DNA of 64,000 nucleotides from Sternotherus odoratus. Taxonomy: Eukaryota > Chordata > Testudines > Kinosternidae. The stretch covers positions 291,015,041 to 291,079,040 of the forward strand of contig JAVMKO010000001.1 of NCBI GenBank assembly GCA_032164245.1. Direction: 5' to 3'. How positions within the stretch are numbered: position 1 is the stretch's first letter; every line of letters begins with the position of its first letter. Below, piece by piece: positions 21,876 through 33,888 of the stretch. Below the pieces are notes generated by a model. It saw only the letters and a program-made list of their open reading frames with translations. It did no database searches and was not told the origin of the DNA. The position numbers and the translations under genes were made by a program.

Positions 21876-22374
21876 TATCTTTTCTATTACACTGGCACTT
21901 CCCCTGAAAAAAAGAGATGAAAGTGCAGAAGAAATTGTAAAGGACGTGACCCTGCACTATTACCATGAAAGGGGCTCTGCTCTTTTAAGGTATTTATACG
22001 CCTGACTCACATGGAAATCAACAGAGGGCCTAGATGCTTTTGAATATCTGGGCATGGGTGCTTTGCTGTTGATCTGAGTGGGACTAAAGTCCATGCTGAG
22101 TAGGGATGCTTTCCTGAACTGGGGTCACATATTGTATGATTAGATTAAATTCATCTGCAGATTAATTTTGGGTGGCAAGTTCAGACAGCTAGATACCTAA
22201 AATGGCTGTCTGTCTATTTATGGAAGTACTTATTTTACTTCTGAATCGCAGCTGAAGTCAATCAGTAACAAAGGGGTCTGACATTCAGAGGCTCGGAGTA
22301 TGGTGAAAAGGGGGGCACTGGTGACTATACAGGGAGATTTTTGGCAAACCAGTAAAGTGCCTGAAACCATTATG
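21876..22374. other. Intergenic, nothing recognised
   Basis: No gene or named repeat. Confidence 0.4.
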
Positions 22375-22985
22375 GCTTATTGCTAAAAGCAGCCAAGTCA
22401 GCAGGCTGCAAAGCAGTCAAGTCAGAGCCTCAGCTTGACCAAAGCAGTAGGGGAGGGGGTCTTTGGGTGCCACAGAAAGGGCAGCTTATAAGAATTGTGC
22501 TGAAGTCACTGATACATGCATTATCTATAAGTCTATTAGGGGGGGCCTCAAGGCTGCAAACTCTGGAAAAACCCCACACCTGGTTAATCAGTCATCAGAA
22601 CGAACCTCTTGCTGGACCATTGAAACTGCTTGTAACACGTTTTCTTTAAGGGACATGCTCATGTATAAATAAGGGGGGAAAGTTTGAGGTAGTTGGACTT
22701 TTCTGGATCCTCTCTCTGGATACATCTTACAGTCCCCAGCGGCAGACAGGCTGCCACTGTGCGACTCGAGAGCCACACTCAGCTTTGGCAATTATCAAGG
22801 GTTGCGGGTATTTTACTAACCTGTTGCGGACGTGTGTAAGTGCTTGAGACCAAGTAAAATTCAGCTCTAAGTGACAGCGCTCCTGTGTTGTCCTGTTTGT
22901 GTCAGCCACCTATCCATCGGACAGCCGTATCCCCTGATGGATTTCCTGACGCCACCTCGCACAGAGTAAAACTTACCAAGAGCTT
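22375..22985 (+). mobile_element. Possible solo LTR (retroviral-type promoter stretch)
   Basis: A TATA-like catgtataaataagg (about 22652-22666) is followed by an R/U5-like stretch with cgtgtgtaagtgcttgagac and cctgtgttgtcctgtttgtg. I cannot define TG/CA ends or a TSD, so this stays a suggestion. Confidence 0.3.
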
Positions 22986-23289
22986 TGGTCTGGAAGAACC
23001 CCGGGTAACAGTGACGACAGATGAGGTCTTGCTAGACTGCCATTGGAATGTTCACAGAACTGAAGACAACTGATCTTTTGTCATCTTTTTTTGCCGAGGA
23101 TGAAGGCCAAAACTAAGATACTGTATCAGAAAATTGGAATGATCTCCGGGGCATGTAACAGGCAAGGCCACAGGAAGGCTGGTTTGAAGAAACTCAAATG
23201 GCCATGTAGATTCTCTACATCACTGTCTATAAATAAATATCTTCCTTTTCCTGAGCTGTCAGGTTCTTAATTTTCATGCACCAAACCCA
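22986..23289. other. Intergenic, nothing recognised
   Basis: No gene or named repeat. Confidence 0.4.
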
Positions 23290-24053
23290 GACACACACAG
23301 CAGCCTGTCAAGATTGATTACAGCATTTAGAATGTTGGGAACCATTAAGAAAGGGATAGATAATATGACAGAAAATAACATATTACTTCTATATAAATCC
23401 ATGGTACACCCACATCTTGAATACTGCATGCAGATCTTGTCACCCCGTCTCAAAAAAGATATAATGGAATTGGAAACGGTCCAGAAAACGACAACAAAAA
23501 TCAGAGGCATAGAACGGCTTCTGTATGAGGAGAAATTAATAAGACTGGGACTTCTTAGCTTGGAAAAGAGACGACTAAGGGGCAATATGATAGAGATCTA
23601 TAAAATCATGTCTGTTGTGGAGAAAGTAAATAAGGAAGTGTTATTACTCCTTCTCATAACACAAGGACTAGGGCTCACCAAATGAAATTAATAGGCAGCA
23701 GGTTTTAAACAAACAAAAGGAAGTATTTTTTCACACAACGCAGAGTCAACCTATGGAACTCCTTGCCAGAGGATGTTGTGAAGGCCAAGACTAAAGCAGG
23801 GTTCAAAAAAGAATTAGAGATGTTCATGGAGGATAGGTCCATCAATGACTATTAGCCAGGATGGGCAGGGATGGTGTCCCTAGCTTCTGTTTGACAAAAG
23901 CTGAGAATGGGCTATAGGGGATGGATCACTTGATGATTACCTGTTCGGTTCATTCCCTCAGGGGCACCTGGCATTGGCCACTGTCAGAAGACAGGATACT
24001 GGGCTAGATGGACCTTTGGTCTGATGCAGTTTTGTGGCTCTTGTGTTCTTATA
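23290..24053 (+). mobile_element. CR1/L3-type LINE, ORF2 C-terminus and 3' end
   Basis: The plus strand encodes the end of ORF2 for about 120 codons (YKSMVHPHLEYCMQIL, LIRLGLLSLEKRRLRGNMIE). A 3' untranslated region follows (atggaactccttgccagagg, tgggctagatggacctttgg) and ends at gtgttctta. A relatively well-kept copy, 5'-truncated. Confidence 0.9.
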
Positions 24054-25549
24054 TAGTGATAGGTCACAATTGGCACCAGGAAGCTGCTGCTCCGTGGTAT
24101 GGATTTCCATGTCCTCATGTGGAAAAGGCTGTGGTTGGTGACTTTCAGTGGCACTGACCATTTTGAGTCAATATCATAGAAGAATTCTCACAAAATAGCC
24201 TTTTTCCTTCCCCAAGGCAGCATCGTACTCTAGCTGCTTCTATAGGGAAGAGCAGCTTGGGGAGGGGCAAAGGAAGATACGCAACCTTCTCTGAGGAAGG
24301 GAAAGGCAGGAGTGGCTGGAAGACCTAGGGACCTGATCCAATGGTCACTGAAGTCTCCATTACTGGGGGTTTCCTCTGTGGGCTGCAGCTAAGCAGAGGT
24401 GGATGAGAGTTGGCTCTTGCAACAGTTGTGGGAGACTGGATGATTATAAGGAGGGGTAAAGAGGGCAAAGGGACTATTTCTTAAGTATTCCCCAGTCCCA
24501 GCCCGCACCATGAGGCCGACAAATGGGACTAGCATCTCAATCTGAAAAACTAGCCTATGGACCCAAGCTTCTGGAGGTACGGTTTGAACTATCGTAGGGC
24601 CCAGTCCTGATCCCGCAGGAGTCAAAGGGGGACTTTAAAAAAACAACAACCAATACTGAGTGTAAATCAACTATAAATAAAGTCTGAAGGCCCAGTCCTC
24701 ACATGCATAGCCTTTGTATTCACAGCCATGAGTCTGCTCACAAAGACTAGGTATGAAAGGGGTTTACACAATCACCGGATGAGGCCTTTAGCCGAGTTCA
24801 GCAGGGTGGTGTGAGATTGGTGTGGCAACCTCTTTCCAAAATGAAACTTGCACATTTTCCACACAGCCCTTTCACCCGATTCCCTAGACATGCTCCGTTC
24901 GTGCAAAGCCATGGGAATCACAGAGCGAATACCTGAAAACAGTCATGTACACCCACACACGTGCGTGCAAAATGTGCCCTCCATAGTTTAGCCTAATGTA
25001 AATAATTCTTCCGCATGTGCACATGCCAAGATCAATATTTTACATACACAAGGGGAAACATGTTTAGCTGTTTCTAGGCCACAGAAAACCCCTCATAGTT
25101 TCTGTACTAAAAGGGATAAAACCAGAGCTCAGATGGTAAATAATTTAAAAGCAGGAGTTCCTTCACTTCAGTTCTCATATCATACCCCTCATCACCCGCA
25201 CAAGAAATGGGCAGGAACGGTGGCATTTGGCTCCCGGATTACATTTAGGCTGGAATGAGGGCTGAATCCGGCCAACATTTTACAAGCTGTTTTTGTGTGA
25301 TTTCAACCCAACCCAGCTTGGAAATCAAGGGGCTGACAAGATGTCCACTATCTTGGGCCAAAATCTTTATAGACATGAATTAATTTCTCTTCACAAAGGC
25401 AACTCTCTCTTCCACAGCTCCCCTGCCATTCCAGTCCTGGATTTAACAGCATTCTGTTTAAGTTCCCTAAAGGCCAGTCTCTGCTTGCGACAGCCAAATA
25501 TTGCATTTTGGATGATTATGCATAACTGGTGGTAGTAATAATCCTGTGG
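24054..25549. other. Intergenic, nothing recognised
   Basis: No gene or named repeat that I can support. Confidence 0.4.
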
Positions 25550-25905
25550 GTAAGACGTCTGGCTGGGAGTCAGGAAAGCTGGGTTTCACAAGCATCGTCT
25601 TTCAGCTTTCCCCGGGGTGCACCACCTCTGCTCTACCCTGAGGCCCTACCCCCACTCCACCCCTTCCCAAAAGTCCCACCCTCACCCCGCCTCTTCCTGC
25701 CCTCACCTCAGCTTTTTGGTGGGTGGCTGGTGGGTGCTGAGTACCCACTATTTTTTTCTGTGGATCAGTGTATTTCTTGGTGTATCACAGCCTTCCAGGG
25801 TAACTGTGGGCAAATCACTGAACTTCTCTCTGCCTCAGTTTCCCATTAATTAAATGGGGATAATAAGCTTCCCTTTGTCTTGCCTATATATATTGTAAAC
25901 ACTTC
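25550..25905 (+). mobile_element. MIR-type SINE interrupted by a hAT-like fragment
   Basis: Head ggctgggagtcaggaaagct at 25560-25590 and core ctgtgggcaaatcactgaac to aatggggataataagc at 25803-25870 belong to one MIR. Between them (about 25605-25760) lies C-rich sequence ending gggtgctgagtacccacta, shared with the hAT-like element at 36944. Confidence 0.65.
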
Positions 25906-26347
25906 AGAGCAAGGACACTGACTATGGGGCCTGCTGAGCTGAGGTGGGAAAATGAACACCAAATTCTTGCTCCAGAAGAAATACATTAAAAACAAATAGC
26001 CTTGAAAACATTCTGCCAGCTGCCTCACTCTTCCCAGCTGTCAGTTCACTGACAAAGACATCACGGCAAACAGCTGCCTGAGTGCCAGAGCCTCAGGACA
26101 CCAGCAGAGCTGCACTGATTTATGGCGCTCGGGATCGGGACCGCTGTGTTTTCAGGTGAATTTATGTATTTCGGGACGTACACACACGTGAACTGAGAGC
26201 AGTACACGACCTCTGGAGTGTGCTGAAGTGGATGCATTTGTCAATTAAACCACAAGTACAGTACCTGCCCCAATCTCTATTTTCTAGCAATTTGCTAGTC
26301 ACCTGTTCTTTGTGTATATCTCGGGTTTATACCCCAACGGAGCTCAA
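25906..26347. other. Intergenic, nothing recognised
   Basis: No gene or named repeat. Confidence 0.4.
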
Positions 26348-26625
26348 AGACTCAGGCCTGGGCTACATGGGCGGGGGGAGGCGGAGGGAAGAGGTGAGAG
26401 AAGTGTTCAAACTAAGATACGCAACTTCAGTTACGCTAGTTCGACTTCAGCTACACGAATATCTTAGTTCGACTTATCTGGCCGTCCTCACAGCAGCTAG
26501 TCGACCGCAGTGGCTCCCCCGTTGACTCTGCTTACTCCTCTTGCGGAGCTGGAGTCGATGGGGAGCACGTTCAGGGATCGATTTATCGTGTCTAGATGAG
26601 ACGCAATAAATCGATCCCTGATTTA
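26348..26625. mobile_element. Harbinger-type MITE, probable, truncated
   Basis: Short inverted blocks (ttcagttacgctagttcgac, cttagttcgacttatctgg, gatcgatttatcgtgtctag, ataaatcgatccctga) are typical of turtle Harbinger MITEs. The termini are not clear. Confidence 0.45.
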
Positions 26626-27266
26626 GTAGTGGCCTCTGGAGTGCAGGATCCCCAGCAGCACGGAGCACCTCACAGCCTAAGACCAAACAGTCAAAGGGAC
26701 TCTGGCCTTTGGTCATGGCAGGGCAGTGAAGAGTCCAAGAGCCCAGGTCTCAGGCAGGGTGGGGCATCAAACAGTCAAAGGCGCTCCCACGTCCTGGCTC
26801 CGGCAGATATATTCAGGCCTCCTGGCTTAAGGTGGGAAGGCCGCCACCCCAGGAATGGGGTTGGCAGCAGGGGGAATAGGGCCTACTACTCCAGCAGGTC
26901 CCAGCCCAGAACCCTAACAGTGATGGAGCTTGTCTACACAAACATCTAGTTCATGCCAAGCTGGGGGGTGAATCTACCCCAGCCTGGCCTGCCACAGACT
27001 AACTGTTCCTGTGCACGCTGCGAATGAACATTAGCAGTCCACTGCTGGACTTTGATGTAGTCCAGTTTGAGACGACTTCCTCAAAGCACACTAACGAACT
27101 GCTCGTGGTCAGCAGGGTGCACCCAAAAATTAGACCGCAGCAGACCGGTGCGGGGGTCGAGTCACACCCTGGCTTGCTGCAGTCCAGTGTTCATGGAGAC
27201 AAACCTTAAGGACCATATGTTGGACTGTTACCATAGTATCTGAGTATCACCACCTTTAACTGAACT
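26626..27266. other. Intergenic, nothing recognised
   Basis: No gene or named repeat. Confidence 0.4.
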
Positions 27267-27697
27267 TAACATAAGAATAGTTATACTGGGTCAGACCAGT
27301 GGTACACCTAGCCCAGTATCCTGTCTTAACAGTGGCTGGTGCCAGGTGCTTCACAAGTAGTGAACAAAACAGTAATTTCTAGTGATCCACCCACTGTCAT
27401 CCAGTCCCAGCTTCTGGCAGACAGAAGTCGCATCCCTGACCATCTTGGCTAATACCTATTGATGGACCTACCCTCCTTGAACTTATCTCATTCTTATTTC
27501 ACCCCAGTTATGTTTTTGGCCTTCACAACATCCTCCGGCCACAAGTTCTATGGTGCAGTGGGTGAAGAAGTTCTGCCTTGTGTTTGTTTTAAACCTGCGG
27601 CCTATTCATTTCATTGGGTGTCCTGTTCTTGTGTTCTCGGAAGGGGTAAATAACACTTCCCTATTCACTCTCTCCACACCAGTCATGATTTGACCCC
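27267..27697 (-). mobile_element. CR1/L3-type LINE 3' fragment
   Basis: Antisense: ataagaatagttatactggg, ctagcccagtatcctgtctt, gtttgttttaaacctgcggc, ttcactctctccacacc. It is the same family as the copies at 17857 and 23290. Confidence 0.85.
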
Positions 27698-28119
27698 GGC
27701 CTTCCTCTCGGGGCTCAACTACCTTTGGTCCAGGCATTCTTCCACAGCCCAGCTCCTCAGGCTGACCCTCGTTCAGGGCTTACCTCCTTTTTCAAAGCCC
27801 TGATGGTCTTTCGGGGCCTGCTGTCCAGGGATGCTCCCTTCTCCCATGGGCCAGCTTTCCTGAACCTTTCCTAGAGCTTCCTCTAGGAGATCATCCCAAG
27901 ACCTCCTTTCCCCCAGGCTTCCCCCTCTTCTGCCCTGTAGTCCTCTCCTTATAGTAACCACTCAGCTCTCCCCAGCCAGGTCCCTTCCCAAATCGAGCCT
28001 GGCTCATCGTCCAGGTGCGACTGGATGCACTAATTGAGCTCATCTTAAGACCTTGTGTGCTGGAACGGACTTTATAGCCCATCCCAGGCCTCCAGCAGCA
28101 CAGCACCTGAGCACACTGT
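27698..28119. other. Intergenic, nothing recognised
   Basis: No gene or named repeat. Confidence 0.4.
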
Positions 28120-28262
28120 GCGGCGGCGAAGGCCTATCACTCCCATTGTACAGACGGGGGACAGATAGCAGATGGACTGAGAAGTCTGTGTCCCAGCAGG
28201 GATTTGAACCCAGATCTCATCTGGTGTCCTAACCACTGGGATCTCCTTTCCTTTTGGGGGAT
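28120..28262 (-). mobile_element. MIR-type SINE, antisense
   Basis: cccattgtacagacggggga, gcagggatttgaacccagat and gtcctaaccactggga follow the inverted MIR order. Confidence 0.65.
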
Positions 28263-29772
28263 AAAAATCCTTTGGTCTCTCGCCGTGTTTATATACAGCT
28301 CCGGGCCCAGTGGGAGCACACGGATCATGGTTTTAACTCCAGACATTACAACACCACAAATAACCAACATTTTAACCATGGAAGCTTGCATGTCACACAA
28401 GCAAAAGAGCTCGAGCAAAAAAGACTCCAGCTCCCCTTTACAAATCGCCCTAGCAACATAACAGATGAGTATTTGCAAATACTCCTCTCCGGCTATCCCC
28501 TCCCCCTTGCTAATAAATCACCACACACCATTGTAATCGGATACTGGATTCTCATTACACCCTCGCTGATCAAGATGAATGACTATTAGTTGATAGGTGA
28601 AACGGGGCTAGTGCATTGTCATTAGCAGATGGCAAGGTGGGTCCCAGGGGAGAGAGACTAGCAGAAAACTGTTCATTTTACTCTCTGGCCTAGGCAAGTG
28701 AATTAACAGGAAATGCAAATGGTCTTGTCCACTAATGACTGTCTTTGAAAGGGAAGGGAGAGGAGTCAGTCAATTGCTGGGTAATTTGGCGATGAAGGAT
28801 GGGAAGCTCTAAGTGGCCATTTTTATGGCATTTCAGTGAAACAATACTTGGATCAACCCACTGCTTTCTTTGAGGCGCTTGGTAACAGGCCGGGGAAAAC
28901 CTTGTTTTGATCTCTAAGGGAGGAATTTGGCCTTCACTTATACCCCTGCGGGCTTCTGCACTGGCAAATCTGGCAGGGGAGAGGTTACGGCAGTGCCCAG
29001 TAGTCGCACCTTCCCTTCTGGTACAGGAGCTGCAGGAAGCCAGGAAAGTCCTGAAATGCCAGGCGGGATCATGGGAACAAGGACAGAGCTGACTTGGCAC
29101 ATCCCAGAAACAGACGCCCACCAAGGCCCAGCTGTAAATTAAACAGCACACCCCAGCCCCCGGGGGAGAACAATGGTGGAAACAGCGCCACCAGTTCCCA
29201 CCATGGGCCAGATTGGTGTCACTTACTTTGAACCAGGTTGGTAGAGGGATGTGTGATTTCCACTCCCCTCTGTCAGCGTCATTGACCCGGCTCAGGAATC
29301 CTTCCCTCTACTGTCCCCTGCTTGGCTCACATCACTTGGCATAGTTCAGACAAAACAACTCTTCGCTCCTATTTGAATTGCAGTGTCCTCTGGCCCTGAC
29401 CGAGACCGCCCCCCCTTGTGCTAGGTGCTGTACACACACAGTAAGAGACAGGCCCTGCCCGAAAGAGCAATTCCTTCTAAATAGGCAAAACTACTCTCCC
29501 CACCAAAAATATTCCAGGTGCAATTCCCTCTGCTCCGCGGGGGGGGGGGGGGGCAGGTAGGGTGAAAACACACTTGATAGGTGCCACTCGCATGTATTGA
29601 TGCATCATGGGAGGATGCTCAGGTCCATGATGGGTGATGGGCATGGTCCATGAACACAAAATCACCACCGATAAAGTATGGAGGTGACACAAGAATTGGG
29701 GGAATGATAAATAATGAAGAGGACAAGTCACTGATTCACTTGTTAAACTGGGTACAAGCAAGCAACACGTGC
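28263..29772. other. Intergenic; small MIR-like tail fragment
   Basis: 29408-29465 (tgtgctaggtgctgtacaca, gagacaggccctgcccgaaa) is an antisense copy of a tail repeat that recurs at 42770 and 52750. A G run lies at 29539-29553. Otherwise no gene. Confidence 0.45.
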
Positions 29773-29780
29773 ATTAATAT

Positions 29781-30000
29781 TAGGGTTGCCGATATCGTAT
29801 TTCAAAAATAAGGGACTGCTTTCTTATCAACCTCGCCCCATCTGTCCTCCCAATATCATCATTAGTATTAATAATAATAAGCTGTACTCACCGACATTCA
29901 CCGGGGGATTTCTTGCTGCTTTTTGCAACACACAGCAACTTCCACTATTGCACCGAGATGAAGAGCCATCCCCTGTAATAAGGGACAGTTGGGAACCCTA
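29781..30000. mobile_element. Non-autonomous hAT element, 220 bp
   Basis: Ends TAGGGTTGCC and GGGAACCCTA, inverted with one mismatch. Perfect 8-bp TSD ATTAATAT at 29773-29780 and 30001-30008. Subterminal aataagggac appears near both ends. Confidence 0.93.
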
Positions 30001-30008
30001 ATTAATAT

Positions 30009-30195
30009 GACTAAATGTAACCGTAGACATCTAGGAACAAAGAACGTCGGCCGCACTTACAGCCAGAGTCTCTCCTGGGAAGCAGTGACTCTGAAAACGG
30101 TTTGGGGAGGGGGGGTCATAGGGGGATAGTCAACTGAGCTTGAGCTCCCAACACTGTGGCCAAGGGGGCTAATGAAATCCTGGGACACATAAATG
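30009..30195. other. Intergenic, nothing recognised
   Basis: Short stretch without a recognisable feature. Confidence 0.4.
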
Positions 30196-30735
30196 GGGAA
30201 CCTTGGGTAGGAGGAGAGAGGTTACTTAACCTCTGTAGTCAGTACTAGTGTGACAGCTGCCCACAGTTCAACACCGATGTTGATGCATTGGAGAGGGTTC
30301 AGAGAAGAGCCATGAGAACCACTGAGAATGAGAAACACGTCTTGTAGCGAGAGCCTCAAGGAGCTCAATCTATTTAGGTTAACAAAGTGAAGGTTAAGGG
30401 GGGACAGTCTATAAGCACCTACTTGGGAAACAAATATTTGATTGTGGGCTCCTGACTCTATCGGAGAAAGGTTCAACGCAATCCAGTGGCTGGAATTGGA
30501 GGTGAGACAAATTCAGACTGGAAATAAGGCATCATTTTTAACAATGAAGGTAATTAACCAATAGAACAATTTACCCGAGTGTGGTGGATTCGCCATCACT
30601 GGCAATTTTTAAATGACGATTGGAAGTTTCATGAAGTGATACTGTCTGGGGATTGTTTGGGGGAAGTTGTACGGCCTGTGTTGTAGTGGGGGCCCGACCA
30701 GACGACCACAATGGTCCCTTCTGCCCTTGGAAAGT
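30196..30735 (+). mobile_element. CR1 LINE 3' fragment, old
   Basis: gagagggttcagagaagagc, aaggttaaggggggacagtc, ggtggattcgccatcactgg and caatggtcccttctgccctt match the order of CR1 ORF2 end and 3' region. Confidence 0.75.
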
Positions 30736-31253
30736 TGGGCTTTACCCTGACTGTGTAGAGATCGGAAGCTTGGCATTGTCAACCGAGGGCCTCGTCCCAG
30801 AGCTTTAGATGGTCTTTTAACCACTCTGGGCCCAGGCCAGTGAGCACCTTCAAGATAAGGACCAAGACCTTGAACTTGATTCAATCTTCTATGGGGAACC
30901 AGCATAGACAGCTAAAGATAGACATAAAATGTTGCGGTAGACAGCGTCCACACACCTTGTGGCAAGCCATTGAATCTCTCTCTTTGCTGCAGTTCTCCAT
31001 CTGTGAGTAATAATCCTTTCCTTTCCCCCACCTTTTATCTATCTTGTTTGTTTAGACAGTAAGCAATTTGGGGGGGGGAGGGGTATGACTTCACTCTGTA
31101 CAGCACCTAGCGTAAAGGGACTCACATCTCAGTTAGAGCTTCTAGGTGTTACTGTACAACTAATAAAAGTCTTCTGTTCGAGGTACAAAGTCAGACAAAA
31201 ACCAGTGAGTCAAGGAAACTCCTAGGTCTAAAGCTACAGATTTAGTTACAACA
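30736..31253. other. Intergenic with SINE-tail fragment
   Basis: 30940-31165 has gtacagcacctagcgtaaag, the MIR-like tail repeat in plus orientation. No gene. Confidence 0.45.
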
Positions 31254-31257
31254 CATG

Positions 31258-31754
31258 CGTTGCAAAAACTGCTTCGTTCCTTTGGAGGCCTGTCCCAATA
31301 TACCGTCAAAGGACAGGCAAACTCAGTAGGTTTCTGAAATACAAGTTTATTTGCTTAGCAAACAGGAGCCAAGGAGTTAAAACTCAAAGCAAATGGCTCA
31401 GCTCTATACATGGCTGAGGCCTTTTTTATACCTTAGTGTGAAGAAGGGAGGGGGCGTTTCAATACACTTAAACAAGTGGAAAAGCTTAATGGCGATCACA
31501 CCAATTGTCCGGTATTAATCGATTCCGTTTACCTGTCTGTTCCTTTCAAGACAGGAGATACAGGATATTCAGACACTGTGGCTCCTGCCTTGTGAAAAAC
31601 ACATTTGGGGCAGGGTGAGAATGAGTTTAAGATGCATGCAGGGCAGGGGTCAAGAGTGCATATGCAAGGAGTGAGAATATAGTTTAAGACTGTTTTAAAA
31701 CCATACTACACAACATTCATAATACAGTTACTTCTAAGCTACATTATTCTAAGA
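31258..31754 (-). repeat. ERV 3' LTR
   Basis: Minus-strand signals: TATA box (tataaaaaa, complement of 31422-31430) and AATAAA (complement of 31346-31351). The terminal bases are CG...GA on plus instead of TG...CA as in the other LTR, so both ends carry point changes. Confidence 0.92.
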
Positions 31755-31756
31755 AA

Positions 31757-31771
31757 TCCTTCCTCTTTAAG
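31757..31771 (-). other. Probable polypurine tract
   Basis: The minus strand reads aaagaggaagg immediately upstream of the 3' LTR, where plus-strand DNA synthesis is primed. Confidence 0.5.
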
Positions 31772-31795
31772 GATAATTTCTTCTATATTTTAAAA

Positions 31796-32150
31796 TCAAA
31801 TAACTTCCAGCTTCCCTCTTTTAATGGTATTGAGAAAAAAGCATCCTTTAAATTCAACACTGTAAAAACGGCTGCTACAGGCGGAATCTGTGTTAGGGAC
31901 CATAGGGTGGTCTATAATAACCTTTTTGCTTATTGCTTTTAAATCATGCACCAATTTATAGGTACCATCCGGTTTAGGCACACCCAGTATTGGGGTGTTG
32001 AGGGGGGCTGACCCCTCCACTAGCCAGCCCCATCGCTTGAATTTCTCGATGAAGGGTTTTAAGCCCATTTGAGCGGCTTTTGACAAAGGATACTGCTTTC
32101 ACAAACTGGGCCCTCTTTTTCCTTTAGTGGTATTTTTACATGGGGTACGG
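31796..32150 (-). pseudogene. ERV reverse transcriptase N-terminal fragment
   Basis: The minus-strand frame at 31796-32086 has retroviral RT landmarks: LKPFIEKFKRWGWLVEG, LNTPILGVPKPDGTYKLVHDL, and SVEFKGCFF where the first catalytic aspartate region should be. The aspartate expected before GCFF or DAFF is not seen. The frame then runs into unrelated sequence before the 3' LTR, so the rest of RT, RNase H and integrase is missing here. Upstream homology continues to about 32150 in another frame, which means a frameshift. Non-functional. Confidence 0.8.
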
Positions 32151-32451
32151 CTGTTGCCCGTTTGCCCATATGCTAGAGTTTACTCCGCCTAAGGCTTCAG
32201 TGTTTCCTTTTTCTGGGGTTTCACATGTTAAACATGGGAGAACTGGGGTGCTTGGGAGGAGATGCAGGTAGGTAGTTTTAGCCAATCCAAGCAACATGAA
32301 CCTGTCCAATTGGAGGGCAATACATGATAGGCTGTACACACACTGTTACCCCCTTCTATTGTTTCCTCTTTCAAGGGGCACTACTGGCTAATTTTTCTCC
32401 AAACTGTAAGATATTTACTTTCAGCGGTGCCAGTGTCAGCCCAGGTTATGG

Positions 32452-32685
32452 TCACCAGATGGGGTCCAGGACTATAGGGAGTCCTGTTTGGCTATCTAAT
32501 GAGCACACCCAACATGAAGTGCTATATAAAACTGGCATACGGGCCTTCATTTTATGGGCAAAGCGTATAAAGGTATTAGAACTATGAAATTTTAAAATTC
32601 TAACTTCTTGAACTACTACAAAAGAAAAATAACAAACAAGAAACAGATTAAAAACAGAAAAACTTAGTCCAACAAGCGAGGCCAT
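32452..32685 (-). pseudogene. ERV envelope-like N-terminal fragment
   Basis: A 77-codon minus frame starts with a hydrophobic leader (MASLVGLSFSVFNLFLVCYF) followed by a stretch with YSTSCWVCSL, a C-x-x-C-like surface-subunit pattern, and then a stop. It sits about 250 bases after an integrase-like end, where env begins in gamma-like retroviruses. The assignment is inference from position and pattern. The fragment is short and broken. Confidence 0.4.
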
Positions 32686-32995
32686 TTTTAAGGAAAGGGC
32701 ACCACCATGTTAAGGTCCTTTTCGCTCCAGTCATAAGTTTTAGGTCTTTTAAAGTGGTAGCAGTTCATCTATCTTGGGCAGAGATGTTGTCTGGTTCTGG
32801 TTCACCCGGTTCTCGGTGGGGTGAATGTGCGTGGCACCATCGAAGTCCGATGTCGTCTACTTCTGGCAGGCCTTTTTCCAGGTCAGGCCCCTAGCGGTGC
32901 TCCTCTTGATCCGGGTGTGATGAATTTAGGTGGGTAGCTTTTTACTTGAATGTCAGTAGGGCTCACCAGAAGAATTTTGAAAGGTCCCAGCTACC
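32686..32995 (-). pseudogene. ERV integrase C-terminal-like fragment, degraded
   Basis: Near 32930-32995 the minus strand reads GPFKILLVSPTDIQVKS, which resembles the last domain of retroviral integrases. Stops follow and no catalytic core is present. Confidence 0.5.
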
Positions 32996-33285
32996 GTGGC
33001 TGAAACAGTGTCTTCTTTGAGGTGACTTAGTAAACAAAAACTTTTCACAAGGGTAAAACATTTGTGTATATACTGCTATAATGTTACTGGATGGCACACT
33101 TTGTTTTTACATAACACTCTAGATTAAGTGAAATGTTCCAGGGGTTCAGAACTTTTGTTCTTCTTTGCAATACCAGGGACCCCCCACATAAAGGCAAAAA
33201 GGTACTGCTTTTCAGGGGCCACCAGCACAGAAATCTTGGCATTTAGCCATGGAAACAATAGGGTAGTGTGCCTCAGTTTCCCTTT

Positions 33286-33525
33286 TTATACTGCACATTC
33301 GATGTGGAATTTTTTTTTCCTTTGGAAAGTTTCACCCCTGTTTACAGGCCTTAACTGTGACACATCAGTAGAACAAGGCCTTTTAACATTAAGTGTGTTC
33401 CCATGTATTCCTCTTAACACGTTCAAAGGATTTTTCAAAAGATTAAGCCCATTGTACAATTTTACAGTCTCTGATAACAATACAGTAGTTACACAAATTA
33501 CCATTAGCAACAACAATAATTTCAT
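33286..33525 (-). pseudogene. ERV interior frame with signal-peptide-like start
   Basis: A 79-codon frame beginning MKLLLLLMVICVTTVLLSE, a strong hydrophobic leader. The remainder is not recognised. It lies upstream of the integrase-like piece, an odd place for an envelope leader, so it may be a chance frame. Confidence 0.25.
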
Positions 33526-33615
33526 TGCAAGTGTTCATTTACAATCAGGTTTGTTAAGCTACGCTTTTGGGTCTAATGGGTTACTAGGGTCACTTTGTGG
33601 TTTTTCTTTACAAAA

Positions 33616-33888
33616 TCAAATTCTTTTTTTTTCCCCTCCTTGCCCTGAAGGGTCAAATTCTGCTTTTTCTTGCTTAACAGAAGTTTTTGGCTGATCTGGC
33701 CGGTTCCCTGAGATAATAGCTATTAGCAAGTCCTCTTTTTTTCCCCCCCATTCAGTCCAGTAATCTGCATTTCCACAGACAGAAGCAAGCTTTGAGGCTA
33801 TATTACGTCTTAAAGGGATACCATTCATTTTTACTAACAAGCTAGTTTCAAAGTTCTGTGTTTTTTTTTTACCCACTTCTGCTTTCAC
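33616..33888 (-). pseudogene. ERV interior frame, continuation of the 365-codon frame
   Basis: An open stretch of about 90 codons that overlaps the end of the upstream frame by a few bases (atgtga) and passes an A10-type run (about 33863-33872), which suggests a frameshift. Lysine-rich, no recognised domain. Confidence 0.35.
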